A stretch of 64,000 bases of DNA from Xanthobacter dioxanivorans (GTDB taxonomy: Bacteria; Pseudomonadota; Alphaproteobacteria; Rhizobiales; Xanthobacteraceae): contig NZ_CP063362.1 in NCBI RefSeq assembly GCF_016807805.1, positions 3,886,501 to 3,950,500 of the forward strand, written 5' to 3'. Of the stretch, positions 9,043 to 18,387 are shown in pieces. The notes under the pieces were generated by a model, which saw only the letters and a list, made by a program, of their open reading frames with translations, was not told the origin of the DNA and searched no databases. How positions within the stretch are numbered: position 1 is the stretch's first letter; every line of letters begins with the position of its first letter. The translations under genes were made by a program, and so were the position numbers.

Positions 9043-9920
9043 GCCATCGCCTTTCCGAACAGGCCGGCCGGACGCAGGATGAGCACCGCGATGACGACCA
9101 GGTAGATGGAGAGAATTTCAGCCTCCGGCAGGACCATGATGGCCGCGGCGCGGATGAGGCCGACGATGAGGGCGCCGGCCAGCGCCCCGCGCATGGAGCC
9201 GAGGCCGCCGATGACCACCACGGCGAAGGCTTCCACCACCAGCTCCACCGCCATGTCGAGGGAGGAGGCGGAGGCCGGCACCACCAGCGCGCCGCCCACC
9301 GTGCCGAGCATGCAGCCCACCGTGAAGACGGCGGCGAAGACGCGGTTGGAATTGACGCCGAGGCCCTCGGTCATGTCGCGGTTTTCCGCGGTGGCGCGGA
9401 TGATGCGGCCGGTGCGCGTCTTCTGCAGGAAGGCGCCCAGCGTCGCCGCGATGGCGATGGCCGCGGCCACCACGAGCAGGTTGTAGGTGGGCACGCGCAC
9501 CCCGAGGAACTCCGCCGTGCCGTAGGCGAGATAGGCATTGTCGAGGGTGCGCGGGGTGGCGCCCCAGAAGAAGCGGAACACATCCTGGAACATCAGGAGC
9601 AGGCCGAAGGTGAGCAGCAGCTGGTAGCTCTCGTCCCGCCGGTAGACGGTGCGCAGGATGCGCTCCACCGGCAGGCCCACGAGGCCGATGAGGAGGCCCG
9701 AGAGGATCAGCACCGGCAGCACCAGGATGGGCGGCATGCCCGCGGCGCTCGCGAGCCCCACGGCGGTGATGCCGAAATAGGCCCCGAGCGCGTAGAAGGA
9801 GCCGCAGGCGAGGTTCACGATCTTCTGCACGCCGAACACCAGCTGAAGCCCGGCGGCGACGAGGAAGAGGATGGCGGCGTGAAAGACGCCGCCAAGGATC
9901 ATGTCGAGAAGGACGGTCAC
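9039..9920 (-). CDS. livH: Branched-chain-amino-acid-type ABC transporter permease (LivH-like)
   Basis: Inner-membrane permease partner, 293 residues, about eight membrane segments. The first helix region reads FLVAAGLQLVFGVQKIVNLA, and the coupling loop RIIRATAENRDMTEGLGVNS and the late GGLGSMRGALAGALIVG segment are LivH hallmarks. It follows the binding-protein gene by 13 bases. The order binding protein, livH, livM, livG, livF is the standard one for this transporter class. Confidence 0.93.
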   Translation of the reverse strand: MTVLLDMILGGVFHAAILFLVAAGLQLVFGVQKIVNLACGSFYALGAYFGITAVGLASAAGMPPILVLPVLILSGLLIGLVGLPVERILRTVYRRDESYQLLLTFGLLLMFQDVFRFFWGATPRTLDNAYLAYGTAEFLGVRVPTYNLLVVAAAIAIAATLGAFLQKTRTGRIIRATAENRDMTEGLGVNSNRVFAAVFTVGCMLGTVGGALVVPASASSLDMAVELVVEAFAVVVIGGLGSMRGALAGALIVGLIRAAAIMVLPEAEILSIYLVVIAVLILRPAGLFGKAMA

Positions 9921-9933
9921 GCGGAAGGCCTCC

Positions 9934-11208
9934 TCAGACCGGCAGCTTCGAGGTCTTCAGCCATTCCCAGAAATCCACGCCGGGCGGCTTCTGGAGCTGG
10001 TCGGCGGTGTAGCTGTCCACCGTCTTCAGGGTGGGGAAGTCATAGGAATTCTGGTTGGTGGACAGCCCCTGATAGAAGGTCTGCTCGGCGATCTTGTCGG
10101 TGCGGAACTGGCCCGGCCCGCCGAGGCTCTCCACCTTCTGCTTCGGGATCGAATCGATGATCTCGTCGAGCTTGGGCCAGCGGCCGGTGGCCTTCGAGGC
10201 CGCCTCGACCCCCGCCTTGTAGGCGGCGAGGGCGAAATAGGCGCGGTCCGCCTCCCAGTGCGGCGCTTCCTTGTAGCGGCCCATATAGTCGTCCACGAAC
10301 GCCTTCTGCAGCGCCGAGGCGTTGGGCAGGGCGAAGTAGAGGGTGTTGTGCCCGAACACGATGTTCTCGGGCATGAACTCTTTCTTCAGCTGGTTGATCT
10401 GCCAGCCGGCGGCGGGCAAAGCGAGGTTCACGCCCTCGAACAGGCCGGCGGCCGAGCCCTGCTTCATGAACACCGGCAGGTCGGCGAACAGCATGGAGGA
10501 GAAGATGAAGTCGGGCTTGGCCGCCTTCAGCGCCGCCACGTGCGAGGTGAGGTCCATGGTGCCGACCTTGGGCCACTGCTCGGCCACCACCTCCACCTCG
10601 ACGCCGGCGCGGTTGAGGATCTGCCGGAAGGCTTCCCAGTTGTTGCGGCCGTAGGAATAGTCCGGGTTGATGCCGGCGATGCGCTTGATCTTGCCCTTGA
10701 AGTATTTGATGGCGAGGAGCGAGGCCATCACCGCCTCGCACTCGTTGTCGGTGGAGCGGAAGACGTAGCGCGACTTGGGCATGGCCTCTTTCACGCCGTC
10801 CTGCGTGGTGCCGTCCCACATGATGAGGAGCGCCTGCTCCTCCTCGGCCACCGGCGCGACGCCCAGGCTGACGCCGGTGGAGATGAGGCCCTGCACGCAG
10901 TCCACCTTCTCCTGCAAGGCGAGGCGGCGGAAGCGCTCGATGGTGTCCTTGGGCGAGGTCTCCTCCTCGATCACCAGCTCCAGCGGGCGGCCGGCGATGC
11001 CACCGGCCTTGTTGATGCGCTCGGCGGCCCACTGCACCGCGCGGATGCCGCATTCGCCGACCGTGCCCATGGCGCCGGAGCGGGGCGCGAGGATGCCGAC
11101 GCGCACGGGCTTTGCCTGGGCGATGGCTGGCGAAAAGATGCCGGGCGCGGCGGCGGCGAGGCCGGCAGCGCCGACCCCCCGCATCAGAGTGCGGCGAGAT
11201 ATGTCCAT
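9934..11208 (-). CDS. ABC transporter substrate-binding protein, Tat-exported (LivK-like family)
   Basis: Periplasmic solute receptor of the importer, 424 residues. The N-terminus MDISRRTLMRGVGAAGLAAA is a twin-arginine signal with cleavage expected after PAIAQA. The mature part is a type I periplasmic-binding-protein fold (VRVGILAPRSGAMGTVGECG at its start), the family of LivK/amide/urea receptors. ATG 11208 is set by the Tat motif and a GGGAGGA site seven bases upstream; an open extension to 11493 is not protein-like. First gene of the operon, so its upstream region (11209-11400) should hold the promoter. Ligand unknown. Confidence 0.92.
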   Translation of the reverse strand: MDISRRTLMRGVGAAGLAAAAPGIFSPAIAQAKPVRVGILAPRSGAMGTVGECGIRAVQWAAERINKAGGIAGRPLELVIEEETSPKDTIERFRRLALQEKVDCVQGLISTGVSLGVAPVAEEEQALLIMWDGTTQDGVKEAMPKSRYVFRSTDNECEAVMASLLAIKYFKGKIKRIAGINPDYSYGRNNWEAFRQILNRAGVEVEVVAEQWPKVGTMDLTSHVAALKAAKPDFIFSSMLFADLPVFMKQGSAAGLFEGVNLALPAAGWQINQLKKEFMPENIVFGHNTLYFALPNASALQKAFVDDYMGRYKEAPHWEADRAYFALAAYKAGVEAASKATGRWPKLDEIIDSIPKQKVESLGGPGQFRTDKIAEQTFYQGLSTNQNSYDFPTLKTVDSYTADQLQKPPGVDFWEWLKTSKLPV

Positions 11209-11290
11209 TGGCGTCCTCCCTCTGAGCGCGCGCCGATGAGCCTGCGGCGCAGGCCCGTCGGACGACTCGTCCTCGTTTCTCAAGTCCGGA

Positions 11291-11330
11291 GCGGATTCAC
11301 CCATCCGGTTGTCGCAACCGGCCGGGATCC
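11291..11330. repeat. Dispersed palindromic repeat (ggattcac family)
   Basis: Hairpin with arms ccggttg (11305-11311) and caaccgg (11315-11321) around tcg, enclosed by gcggattcac and gggatccgc, which are themselves roughly complementary. The same layout recurs at 32071-32116, and a reduced form at 31830-31856. Confidence 0.65.
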
Positions 11331-11367
11331 GCTGCCCGCGGGTCTTATGCCCGTCTTTGGAAACTGA

Positions 11368-11382
11368 CATATCATAGATATG
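11368..11382. promoter_or_regulatory. Candidate operator, perfect 6-3-6 inverted repeat
   Basis: The sequence catatc-ata-gatatg is a perfect inverted repeat 160 bases upstream of the binding-protein gene and in an AT-rich pocket. Its size fits a dimeric winged-helix regulator such as the GntR protein at 4405, but no binding is shown; the pairing is inference. Confidence 0.4.
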
Positions 11383-11708
11383 CCAAAAGAATGTCTGCAA
11401 GCGCCTTTTTTGATCTGGATCATTTTGAAGGTGGCCAGTTTCAATAAGCCATTGATTTTTAATGCATCTGTTCGGCGTGGAAAGCAGCGGCACGGGGCAT
11501 TGCGCCCGCTCTGGCGGGCGAAAAGGTGCTCTTGCGCATGATGTGATGCTGACATATTAGTTGTCCACACGAGCTTCGCCGCGCCCCATGGGGCGTGCAG
11601 GCGGCGTCGGCCGGAAGACGAATCAGGGTGCAGCCGCCCGGCGGGCCGCCTCGTCGGGCGGGCGCCCCGGGGCGCAGGCATTCAAGGCAAGACGCAAGGG
11701 AGAGAGCG

Positions 11709-12506
11709 ATGGAACTGACCTCGAGCCCCATGACCGAGCGGCAGCGCAAGTATCGCGCGACCTACCGCGAGCGTGTTACCGGCTGGTACAACGGCTGGCT
11801 TCACATCCTCATCATCTACACGATCGGCTTCACCGCCCTCTACGTGTACGTCGCCAACATGCACCAGGTGCGGTGGTGGGAGCTGCTGACCATTCCCGTG
11901 GTCTTCCTGTTCTGCAACTTCTTCGAATGGTGGCTGCACCGCTATGTGATGCACCGCCCGTCGAGCTTCCCGCTGTTTCGGGCCGTGTATAACCGGCACA
12001 CCCTCATGCATCACCAGTTCTTCACCGAAGAGGAGATGCGCTTTGCCGACCATCACGACTGGCGCGTCACCTTCTTCCCGCCTTATGCGCTGGTGACCTT
12101 CACGCTCATGTCCATTCCCGGCGCCATCATCCTCGGCTGGCTGATCTCGCCGAACGTGGGCTGGTTGTTCATCACCACCACCACGTCCATCTACCTCATC
12201 TACGAGTTCATGCACTTCTGCACGCACATCGACGAGAACTGGCTGGTGCGGAACACGCCCTTCATCAACACCATCCGGCGCCACCACGCGGCGCACCACA
12301 ATCAGTCGCTGATGATGGAGCGGAACATGAACCTCACCTTCCCCATCATGGACTGGGTGTTCGGCACCTCCGACCTCAACCGCGGCCTCGTCGGCCACCT
12401 GTTCAACGGCTACGACACGCGCTTCGTGAAGACCGACATGCGCCGCACCGCCCGGACCCCGCGCGGCACGGCCGAAGCGTCCGCCCGCGTGGCGGCGGCC
12501 GAGTAG
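11709..12506 (+). CDS. Sterol desaturase / fatty acid hydroxylase superfamily protein
   Basis: Integral-membrane di-iron oxygenase, 265 residues. The eight-histidine signature is complete: HRYVMHR near residue 80, HTLMHH near 98, a HFCTH motif, and RRHHAAHH near 195, with hydrophobic segments before each cluster (about residues 30-75 and 130-165). Substrate in this superfamily may be a sterol, fatty acid, sphingoid base or carotenoid. ATG 11709 has a GGGAGAG site; longer open forms upstream lack family similarity. It heads a rightward run of four small genes (to 13542), which suggests a common function at the membrane. Confidence 0.88.
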   Translation: MELTSSPMTERQRKYRATYRERVTGWYNGWLHILIIYTIGFTALYVYVANMHQVRWWELLTIPVVFLFCNFFEWWLHRYVMHRPSSFPLFRAVYNRHTLMHHQFFTEEEMRFADHHDWRVTFFPPYALVTFTLMSIPGAIILGWLISPNVGWLFITTTTSIYLIYEFMHFCTHIDENWLVRNTPFINTIRRHHAAHHNQSLMMERNMNLTFPIMDWVFGTSDLNRGLVGHLFNGYDTRFVKTDMRRTARTPRGTAEASARVAAAE

Positions 12507-12517
12507 CGGCAACCGCC

Positions 12518-12925
12518 ATGGACGCCATCGAGCCCAACCTTTCCGCCCTCGCGGTCTTCGCCGCGTTGTGGACGGCGGCATGCCTCGGCTTCCTCGTGCT
12601 CGCGGGCATGTATCCCGCGCGCACGCGGCCGGCGGCGGCGCGAAAAGCCGGCGGCCTTGCCCTCGTCGCCCTCAACAGCCTGCTGTGGCTGGCGCTGGCG
12701 GCCGGGGCGCTGGCCTATGGCTACGCGCACCTGCGGCTGACATCCCTGGTGATCGTGGGGGGGCTTGTCGTGCTGTTCGCGCCGGCGCCGTTCGAGCTCC
12801 TGCCGAACGCGTTCCGCGACGGCCGGCGGGGGCTCGCCGCCTTGGTGGCGCTCCAGGCCGCGGCGCTGGCGGCCTGGCTCGCGGTGCCGGGCGGAGGCGC
12901 CGCGCTGTTCCAGCATTTCGCCTGA
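12518..12925 (+). CDS. Hypothetical four-helix membrane protein
   Basis: I do not recognise this 135-residue protein. It has four clear hydrophobic segments (about residues 8-30, 45-68, 73-95 and 105-125) with short polar loops and an Arg-rich first cytoplasmic loop. There is no signal peptide and no catalytic motif. It starts eleven bases after the hydroxylase stop and is probably in the same transcript; a structural or redox-partner role for the membrane hydroxylase is possible but unsupported. Confidence 0.7.
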   Translation: MDAIEPNLSALAVFAALWTAACLGFLVLAGMYPARTRPAAARKAGGLALVALNSLLWLALAAGALAYGYAHLRLTSLVIVGGLVVLFAPAPFELLPNAFRDGRRGLAALVALQAAALAAWLAVPGGGAALFQHFA

Positions 12926-12955
12926 CCGGCGTTCGAGATCCGGAGGAAAAACGTC

Positions 12956-13141
12956 ATGCCCACCCGCATCAAGTTCATGCTGTCCCTCGTGGTGCTCGCC
13001 GTCGCCGCCGCCGGCTACGCCTTCCAGGCGAGCCTGGGACTGCAGGGGCCGAAATATGCCGTCGCTTTCCTCGGCATCTTCATGGTGGTCGCCATGTGGG
13101 TGTTTCCGGAAGTGCAGCGCCGGCCCGGCGACAAGGTGTAG
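12956..13141 (+). CDS. Small two-helix membrane protein
   Basis: A 61-residue protein with two hydrophobic helices (residues 6-25 and 33-50) and a charged C-terminus ending RRPGDKV. A strong CGGAGGA ribosome site precedes ATG 12956, which argues that it is translated despite its size. It lies thirty bases after the four-helix membrane protein and before the ABM-domain gene. Function unknown. Confidence 0.65.
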   Translation: MPTRIKFMLSLVVLAVAAAGYAFQASLGLQGPKYAVAFLGIFMVVAMWVFPEVQRRPGDKV

Positions 13142-13170
13142 GTCGCCATCGCCGCGAGGGAGAAAACGCG

Positions 13171-13542
13171 ATGATCGCCGTCATTTTCGAGGTGTGGCCC
13201 GCCGAGGGCCAGCGCGAGGTCTATCTGGACCTCGCCGCCCGCCTGCGCAGCGAGCTGGAGCAGATGGACGGCTTCATTTCCGTGGAGCGGTTCGAGAGCC
13301 TCACCGAGCCGGGAAAGATGCTGTCCCTTTCCATCTGGCGCGACGAGGAGGCGGTGAAGGCCTGGCGCAACCTCGCCTCCCACCGCCGGACACAGGCGGC
13401 AGGACGCGCGGGCGTGTTCCGCGACTATCGCCTGCGCGTGGCCGCCGTGGTGCGCGACTACGGGATGACCGAGCGCGCCGAGGCGCCCGACGACAGCCGC
13501 GCCGTCCATCGGCCGAAGCTCGCGGCCGATCCGGCCTTCTGA
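13171..13542 (+). CDS. Antibiotic biosynthesis monooxygenase (ABM) domain protein
   Basis: A 123-residue dimeric alpha-beta barrel protein. IAVIFEVWPAEGQREVYLDL at the start and GFISVERFESL followed by MLSLSIWRDEEAVKAWRN are the usual ABM pattern, and the histidine in the ASHRRTQ segment is commonly kept. Family members act on quinols or haem, or are small stress proteins. ATG 13171 follows GAGGGAG; it is the last gene of the rightward hydroxylase run. The final 25 residues are an unconserved tail. Confidence 0.85.
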   Translation: MIAVIFEVWPAEGQREVYLDLAARLRSELEQMDGFISVERFESLTEPGKMLSLSIWRDEEAVKAWRNLASHRRTQAAGRAGVFRDYRLRVAAVVRDYGMTERAEAPDDSRAVHRPKLAADPAF

Positions 13543-13548
13543 GCCCCC

Positions 13549-14706
13549 TCAGCGCAGCTCCGGCGGCCAGGCGAGGCCCGAGCGGCCCTCGCCGTCGTCC
13601 GGCGCGGCGGCGGCGCGGGCGGCCTCGTCCGAAAGCCCGATCTCGCGCAGCACTTCGATGGTGCGGTCGGTGAGGTCGAGGGGCCCCGCGAGCGCCGGCG
13701 TCCGTGACAGGCGCGGCACCGCCGGGACCCGCTCGGGTCCGCAGCCGGGATGGCGGGCGGCCACGTGGGGCTCGTCCCAGACCTCGTCCGGCGCAAGGAC
13801 GGGCGCGACGCAGGCGTCGGTGCCGGCGAACACGTCCGTCCAGTGGGCGCGGGTGCGGGCGGCGAACGTCCGCGCGAGTGTCTGCTCGATGTGGGGCCAC
13901 AGGTCGCGCCGCATGTGGTCCGGCGCGTCACCGAGGCCGAGGGTGCGCCACAGGGTCTCGAAGAAACCGCGCTCCAGCGCTCCCACCGCCATGTAGCCGC
14001 CGTCGGCGCAGGCATAGGTGCGATAGAAGGGCGCCCCGCCGCCGAGCAGGCCGTCGCCGCGCGCCGGCCAGTGCGGAGTGCGCCAGAGCGGCAGGTGCAT
14101 GGCCATGAGGGAGAGGGCGCCGTCCATCATCGCCGCATCGATGAACTGGCCCCGGCCGGATGCCTTCGCCTCCACCACCGCCGCGAGGATGCCGATGGCG
14201 GCGACCAGGCTGCCGCCGGCGAAATCGGCCACGAGGTTCAGCGGCGCCTCGGGCGGCCCGTCCTTCGGCCCCATGCTCCCGAGCACGCCGGAGAGTGCCA
14301 GATAGGTGATGTCGTGCCCGGCTTCCTTCGCGCGCGGCCCGTCCTGCCCGAAGCCGGTGAGGGCGCAATAGACGAGGCGCGGATTGAGGGCGGAGAGCTC
14401 GCCATAGCCCGCGCCGATGCGGTCGGCGACGCCGGGGCGGAAGCCTTCCACCAGCACGTCGGCGGTCTTCACCAGCGCATGCAGGGCGGCCCGGCCCCCG
14501 GCGGCCTTCAAATTGAGAGCGATGTGGCGCTTGCCCCGTGAGAATTCCGGGATCGCCACGCCGGCGCGCCCGCCGCCCACCACGATCACCTCCGCGCCGA
14601 GGTCGGCGAGCAGCATGGTGCAATAGGGGCCGGGGGCGAGGCGGGAGAGGTCGACGACGCGGATGCCGGCGAGGGGGCCTTTGGGGGTGGGCGGCGTGTC
14701 GGGCAT
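13549..14706 (-). CDS. CaiB/BaiF CoA-transferase family protein, probably alpha-methylacyl-CoA racemase
   Basis: Class III CoA-transferase fold, 385 residues. GIRVVDLSRLAPGPYCTMLLADLGAEVI opens the protein; GHDITYLALSG carries the His-Asp pair typical of alpha-methylacyl-CoA racemases, and FIDAAMMDGALSLM supplies the conserved Asp of the family. This points to racemisation of 2-methyl-branched acyl-CoAs rather than CoA transfer (inference from motif). It is the last gene of a leftward operon with acyl-CoA dehydrogenase, thiolase and HSD10-like genes, consistent with degradation of branched acyl-CoA. A true CoA-transferase role cannot be excluded. Confidence 0.85.
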   Translation of the reverse strand: MPDTPPTPKGPLAGIRVVDLSRLAPGPYCTMLLADLGAEVIVVGGGRAGVAIPEFSRGKRHIALNLKAAGGRAALHALVKTADVLVEGFRPGVADRIGAGYGELSALNPRLVYCALTGFGQDGPRAKEAGHDITYLALSGVLGSMGPKDGPPEAPLNLVADFAGGSLVAAIGILAAVVEAKASGRGQFIDAAMMDGALSLMAMHLPLWRTPHWPARGDGLLGGGAPFYRTYACADGGYMAVGALERGFFETLWRTLGLGDAPDHMRRDLWPHIEQTLARTFAARTRAHWTDVFAGTDACVAPVLAPDEVWDEPHVAARHPGCGPERVPAVPRLSRTPALAGPLDLTDRTIEVLREIGLSDEAARAAAAPDDGEGRSGLAWPPELR

Positions 14707-14739
14707 GGCGTTTTCTCATCCCTTGTGGCGTCGCGCCGG

Positions 14740-14913
14740 CCTCGTGCCCCGGCCGACTGAAGCGTAAGCGGAAGGAGAGCCGGGGCCCAGCGCAGCAACT
14801 CCGCCGGAGGCGCTTCCAAACCCTCGACGCGGCTTAAACATTGCCTGCTTCGCAGCACTCTTGCGCTGGATGCCGGCTCGGCGCTCCGGCTGTGCCGTCG
14901 CTGGTCCGGCAAA
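14740..14913. repeat. MITE-like intergenic repeat, copy B
   Basis: Second copy of the element at 5208-5376, here within the acyl-CoA operon between the dehydrogenase and the racemase. The left inverted pair is at 14746-14753 and 14779-14786; the matching right end is at 14872-14911. Bases 14777-14792 are the reverse complement of 5326-5341 in copy A. Confidence 0.75.
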
Positions 14914-14930
14914 CGGGGGAATGGTGGCGT

Positions 14931-16058
14931 TCACAGCCCCCGGGCGATGACGATGCGCTGCACGTCGCTGGTGCCCTCGTAGATCTGGCACACGCGCACG
15001 TCGCGGTAGATGCGCTCCACCGGGAAGTCGGCGAGGTAGCCGTAGCCGCCATGGGTCTGGATGGCGGCGGAGCACACCTGCTCGGCGATCTCGGAGGCGA
15101 AGAGCTTGGCCATGGAGGCCTCGGTGAGGCAGGGCAGGCCCGCTTCCCGCAGGGATGCCGCGTGCAGCACCATCTGCCGGGCCACCTCGATCTTCGTGGC
15201 CATGTCGGCGAGGCGGAAGGCGACGGCCTGGTGCTCGACGATGGGCTTGCCGAAGGTGACGCGCTCGCGGGCATAGGTCCGCGCCGCTTCGAATGCCGCA
15301 CGCGCCATGCCGACGCACTGGGAGGCGATGCCGATGCGCCCGCCCTCCAGGTTGGAGAGCGCGATCTTCAGCCCCTCGCCCTCGGCGCCGAGGCGCAGGT
15401 CGGCGGGCAGGCGCATGTCGTTGAAGGCGAGCTGGCAGGTGTCGGAGGCATGCTGGCCGAGCTTGTCCTCCACGCGCACCACCTCGTAGCCGGGCGTGTC
15501 GGTGGGCACGATGAAGGCGGAAATTCCCTTCTTGCCCGCGTCCGGATCGGTCACGGCGAAGACGATGATGACATCGCCGTTCTTGCCCGAGGTGATGAAC
15601 TGCTTGGCGCCGGAGAGGATGTAGCCGTCGCCGTCGCGCCGGGCGCGGGTCTTCAGGTTGGCGGCGTCCGAGCCGGCCTGCGGTTCGGTGAGGGCGAAGC
15701 CGCCGATCCAATCGCCGGAGGCGAGCTTCGGCAGGAAGCGTTCTTTCTGGTCCTTCGTCCCGAACTTCACGATCGGCATGCAGCCCACGGAGGAATGGAC
15801 GGCGACGATGGTGGAGCAGGCCCCGTCCGCCGCCGCGATCTCCTCCAGGGCCAGGGCATAGGAGACGAGGTCGGTCTGCGACCCGCCGAGGCCTTCCGGC
15901 ACCAGCATGCCGAGGAAGCCGAGGGCGCCCATCTCCTTCAGCTCGTCCTTCGGGAAGCGGTGCTCCCGGTCACGCGCCGCGGCGCCGGGGGCGAGCCGCT
16001 CCTGCGCGAAGGCCCGCACCGCCTCGCGGATCTCGACCTGGGTCTCGGTGAGGATCAT
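14931..16058 (-). CDS. Acyl-CoA dehydrogenase
   Basis: FAD-dependent acyl-CoA dehydrogenase, 375 residues, the normal length for short/branched-chain enzymes. [20 protein letters not shown] is the FAD/substrate motif; the catalytic base is Glu361 in [17 protein letters not shown], the late position typical of short-chain (butyryl/2-methylbutyryl-type) members. It performs the first oxidation of beta-oxidation, passing electrons to ETF. It lies downstream of thiolase across a repeat element (16113-16215) but on the same strand, so probably still one transcript. Confidence 0.93.
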   Translation of the reverse strand: MILTETQVEIREAVRAFAQERLAPGAAARDREHRFPKDELKEMGALGFLGMLVPEGLGGSQTDLVSYALALEEIAAADGACSTIVAVHSSVGCMPIVKFGTKDQKERFLPKLASGDWIGGFALTEPQAGSDAANLKTRARRDGDGYILSGAKQFITSGKNGDVIIVFAVTDPDAGKKGISAFIVPTDTPGYEVVRVEDKLGQHASDTCQLAFNDMRLPADLRLGAEGEGLKIALSNLEGGRIGIASQCVGMARAAFEAARTYARERVTFGKPIVEHQAVAFRLADMATKIEVARQMVLHAASLREAGLPCLTEASMAKLFASEIAEQVCSAAIQTHGGYGYLADFPVERIYRDVRVCQIYEGTSDVQRIVIARGL

Positions 16059-16112
16059 GGGCTTCCTCCGCGTCGTCTTGGTTATGCTCTCTTCGTTCGT
16101 CCCGCCGCGACT

Positions 16113-16215
16113 CCCTCTCCCCTCGCGGGAGAGGGCTGGGGTGAGGGGACGAAATCGCAGGACTGTTCCCGGCCTTCCCCTCCCCCCGACCCCTCTCCCC
16201 GCGAGGGGAGAGGGG
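16113..16215. repeat. Pair of palindromic repeat units (BIME-like)
   Basis: Two strong hairpins in opposite orientation: 16113-16135 (9-base arms ccctctccc/gggagaggg, 5-base loop) and 16190-16215 (11-base arms cccctctcccc/ggggagagggg, loop gcga), separated by about 50 bases. The same family occurs at 22933-23061 and inside the coding region at 25958-25995. Confidence 0.75.
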
Positions 16216-16241
16216 AGGAGCCAAATGTCGGGGCGACACCT

Positions 16242-17438
<1,197 letters not shown>

Positions 17439-17461
17439 GGCGTGTCTTCCTTCCGACGGGC

Positions 17462-18229
17462 TCAGCGGGGGGCCATGCGCAGGGCGCCGTCGAGGCGGAT
17501 CACCTCGCCGTTGAGCATGGTGTTCTCGCAGATGTGCTTGACGAGGGCGGCATATTCCGCCGGCCGGCCGAGCCGGGGCGGGAACGGCACGGTCTTGCCG
17601 AGGGAGTCCTGAACCTCCTGCGGCAGCCCCGCCATCATCGGCGTCTCGAAGATGCCGGGCGCGATGGTGACGACCCGGATGCCGAATCGCGCCAGCTCCC
17701 GCGCCACCGGCAAGGTGAGGGCGGCGACGCCACCCTTGGATGCGGCGTAGGCGGCCTGGCCGATCTGCCCGTCAAAGGCGGCGACGGAGGCGGTGTTGAT
17801 GATGACGCCGCGCTCGCCGTCCGCGTCCGGCTCTTCCTTCGCGATGGCGTCGGCCGCGAGGCGCAGCATGTTGAAGGTGCCAACGAGGTTGACGCCGACC
17901 GCCCGGGCGAAGCTCTCCAGCTGGTGCGGCCCGTCCCGTCCCACCACCTTCTCGCCGGGGGCGACGCCGGCGCAGTTCACCAGGCCATGGAGGTGGCCGA
18001 AGGCCGCCTTCGCCAGCGCCACCGCGGCGATGCCGTCGGCCTCGCTGGTGACGTCGGCCTTCTGGAAGCGCACCGCATCGCCCAGTTCCGCGACGATGGC
18101 GGCGCCGGCCGCCGCGTTGATGTCCACGCCCACCACCTTGGCGCCTTCCGCCACCAGCATGCGGGTGACGGCGGCGCCGAGCCCGGAGCCGGCGCCGGTA
18201 ACCAGGAATACTCGGCCGTCCATCTTCAT
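17462..18229 (-). CDS. SDR family 3-hydroxyacyl-CoA dehydrogenase (HSD10-like)
   Basis: NAD-dependent short-chain dehydrogenase, 255 residues. Cofactor motif TGAGSGLG at 11-18, NCAG at 85-88, catalytic Ser148, Tyr161 and Lys165 (YAASK). The spacing and the [14 protein letters not shown] and [11 protein letters not shown] segments match type II 3-hydroxyacyl-CoA dehydrogenases, which oxidise 3-hydroxy-2-methylbutyryl-CoA and related thioesters. ATG 18229 is chosen for the [12 protein letters not shown] start and a GGGAGGACAGG site; an open extension to 18373 runs through a tandem repeat. First gene of the leftward operon, divergent from the AraC regulator. Confidence 0.92.
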   Translation of the reverse strand: MKMDGRVFLVTGAGSGLGAAVTRMLVAEGAKVVGVDINAAAGAAIVAELGDAVRFQKADVTSEADGIAAVALAKAAFGHLHGLVNCAGVAPGEKVVGRDGPHQLESFARAVGVNLVGTFNMLRLAADAIAKEEPDADGERGVIINTASVAAFDGQIGQAAYAASKGGVAALTLPVARELARFGIRVVTIAPGIFETPMMAGLPQEVQDSLGKTVPFPPRLGRPAEYAALVKHICENTMLNGEVIRLDGALRMAPR

Positions 18230-18240
18230 CCTGTCCTCCC

Positions 18241-18274
18241 TTGGGGCGTTCCTTGGGGCGTTTTTTGGGGCGTT
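18241..18274. repeat. Three 12-base tandem repeats in the HSD10-like gene leader
   Basis: ttggggcgtt occurs at 18241-18250, 18253-18262 and 18265-18274, an exact 12-base period with variable last two bases. It lies about 12-45 bases before the HSD10-like ATG, so it would be in the 5' leader or overlap the promoter. Confidence 0.8.
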
Positions 18275-18387
18275 CTCGCCGTGTGGGGCATGATCCGCCT
18301 GCTTCCCCTCTAGCGAAAAGCGAAGTGGCATTCGATGACGGAAATGATCTAATTGACTGAGCGATTTTGCCATAATCGGATGCCCGC

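Larger units (their letters stand above)
11209..11708. other. 500-base divergent intergenic region
   Basis: Non-coding spacer between the ABC operon (leftward) and the membrane hydroxylase gene (rightward). It holds a dispersed palindromic repeat (11291-11330), an AT-richer stretch 11360-11470 with a perfect 6-3-6 inverted repeat (11368-11382), and a related tgacatat word at 11550. I see no convincing gene inside; short open frames there have atypical composition. Both flanking promoters must lie here. Confidence 0.6.
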
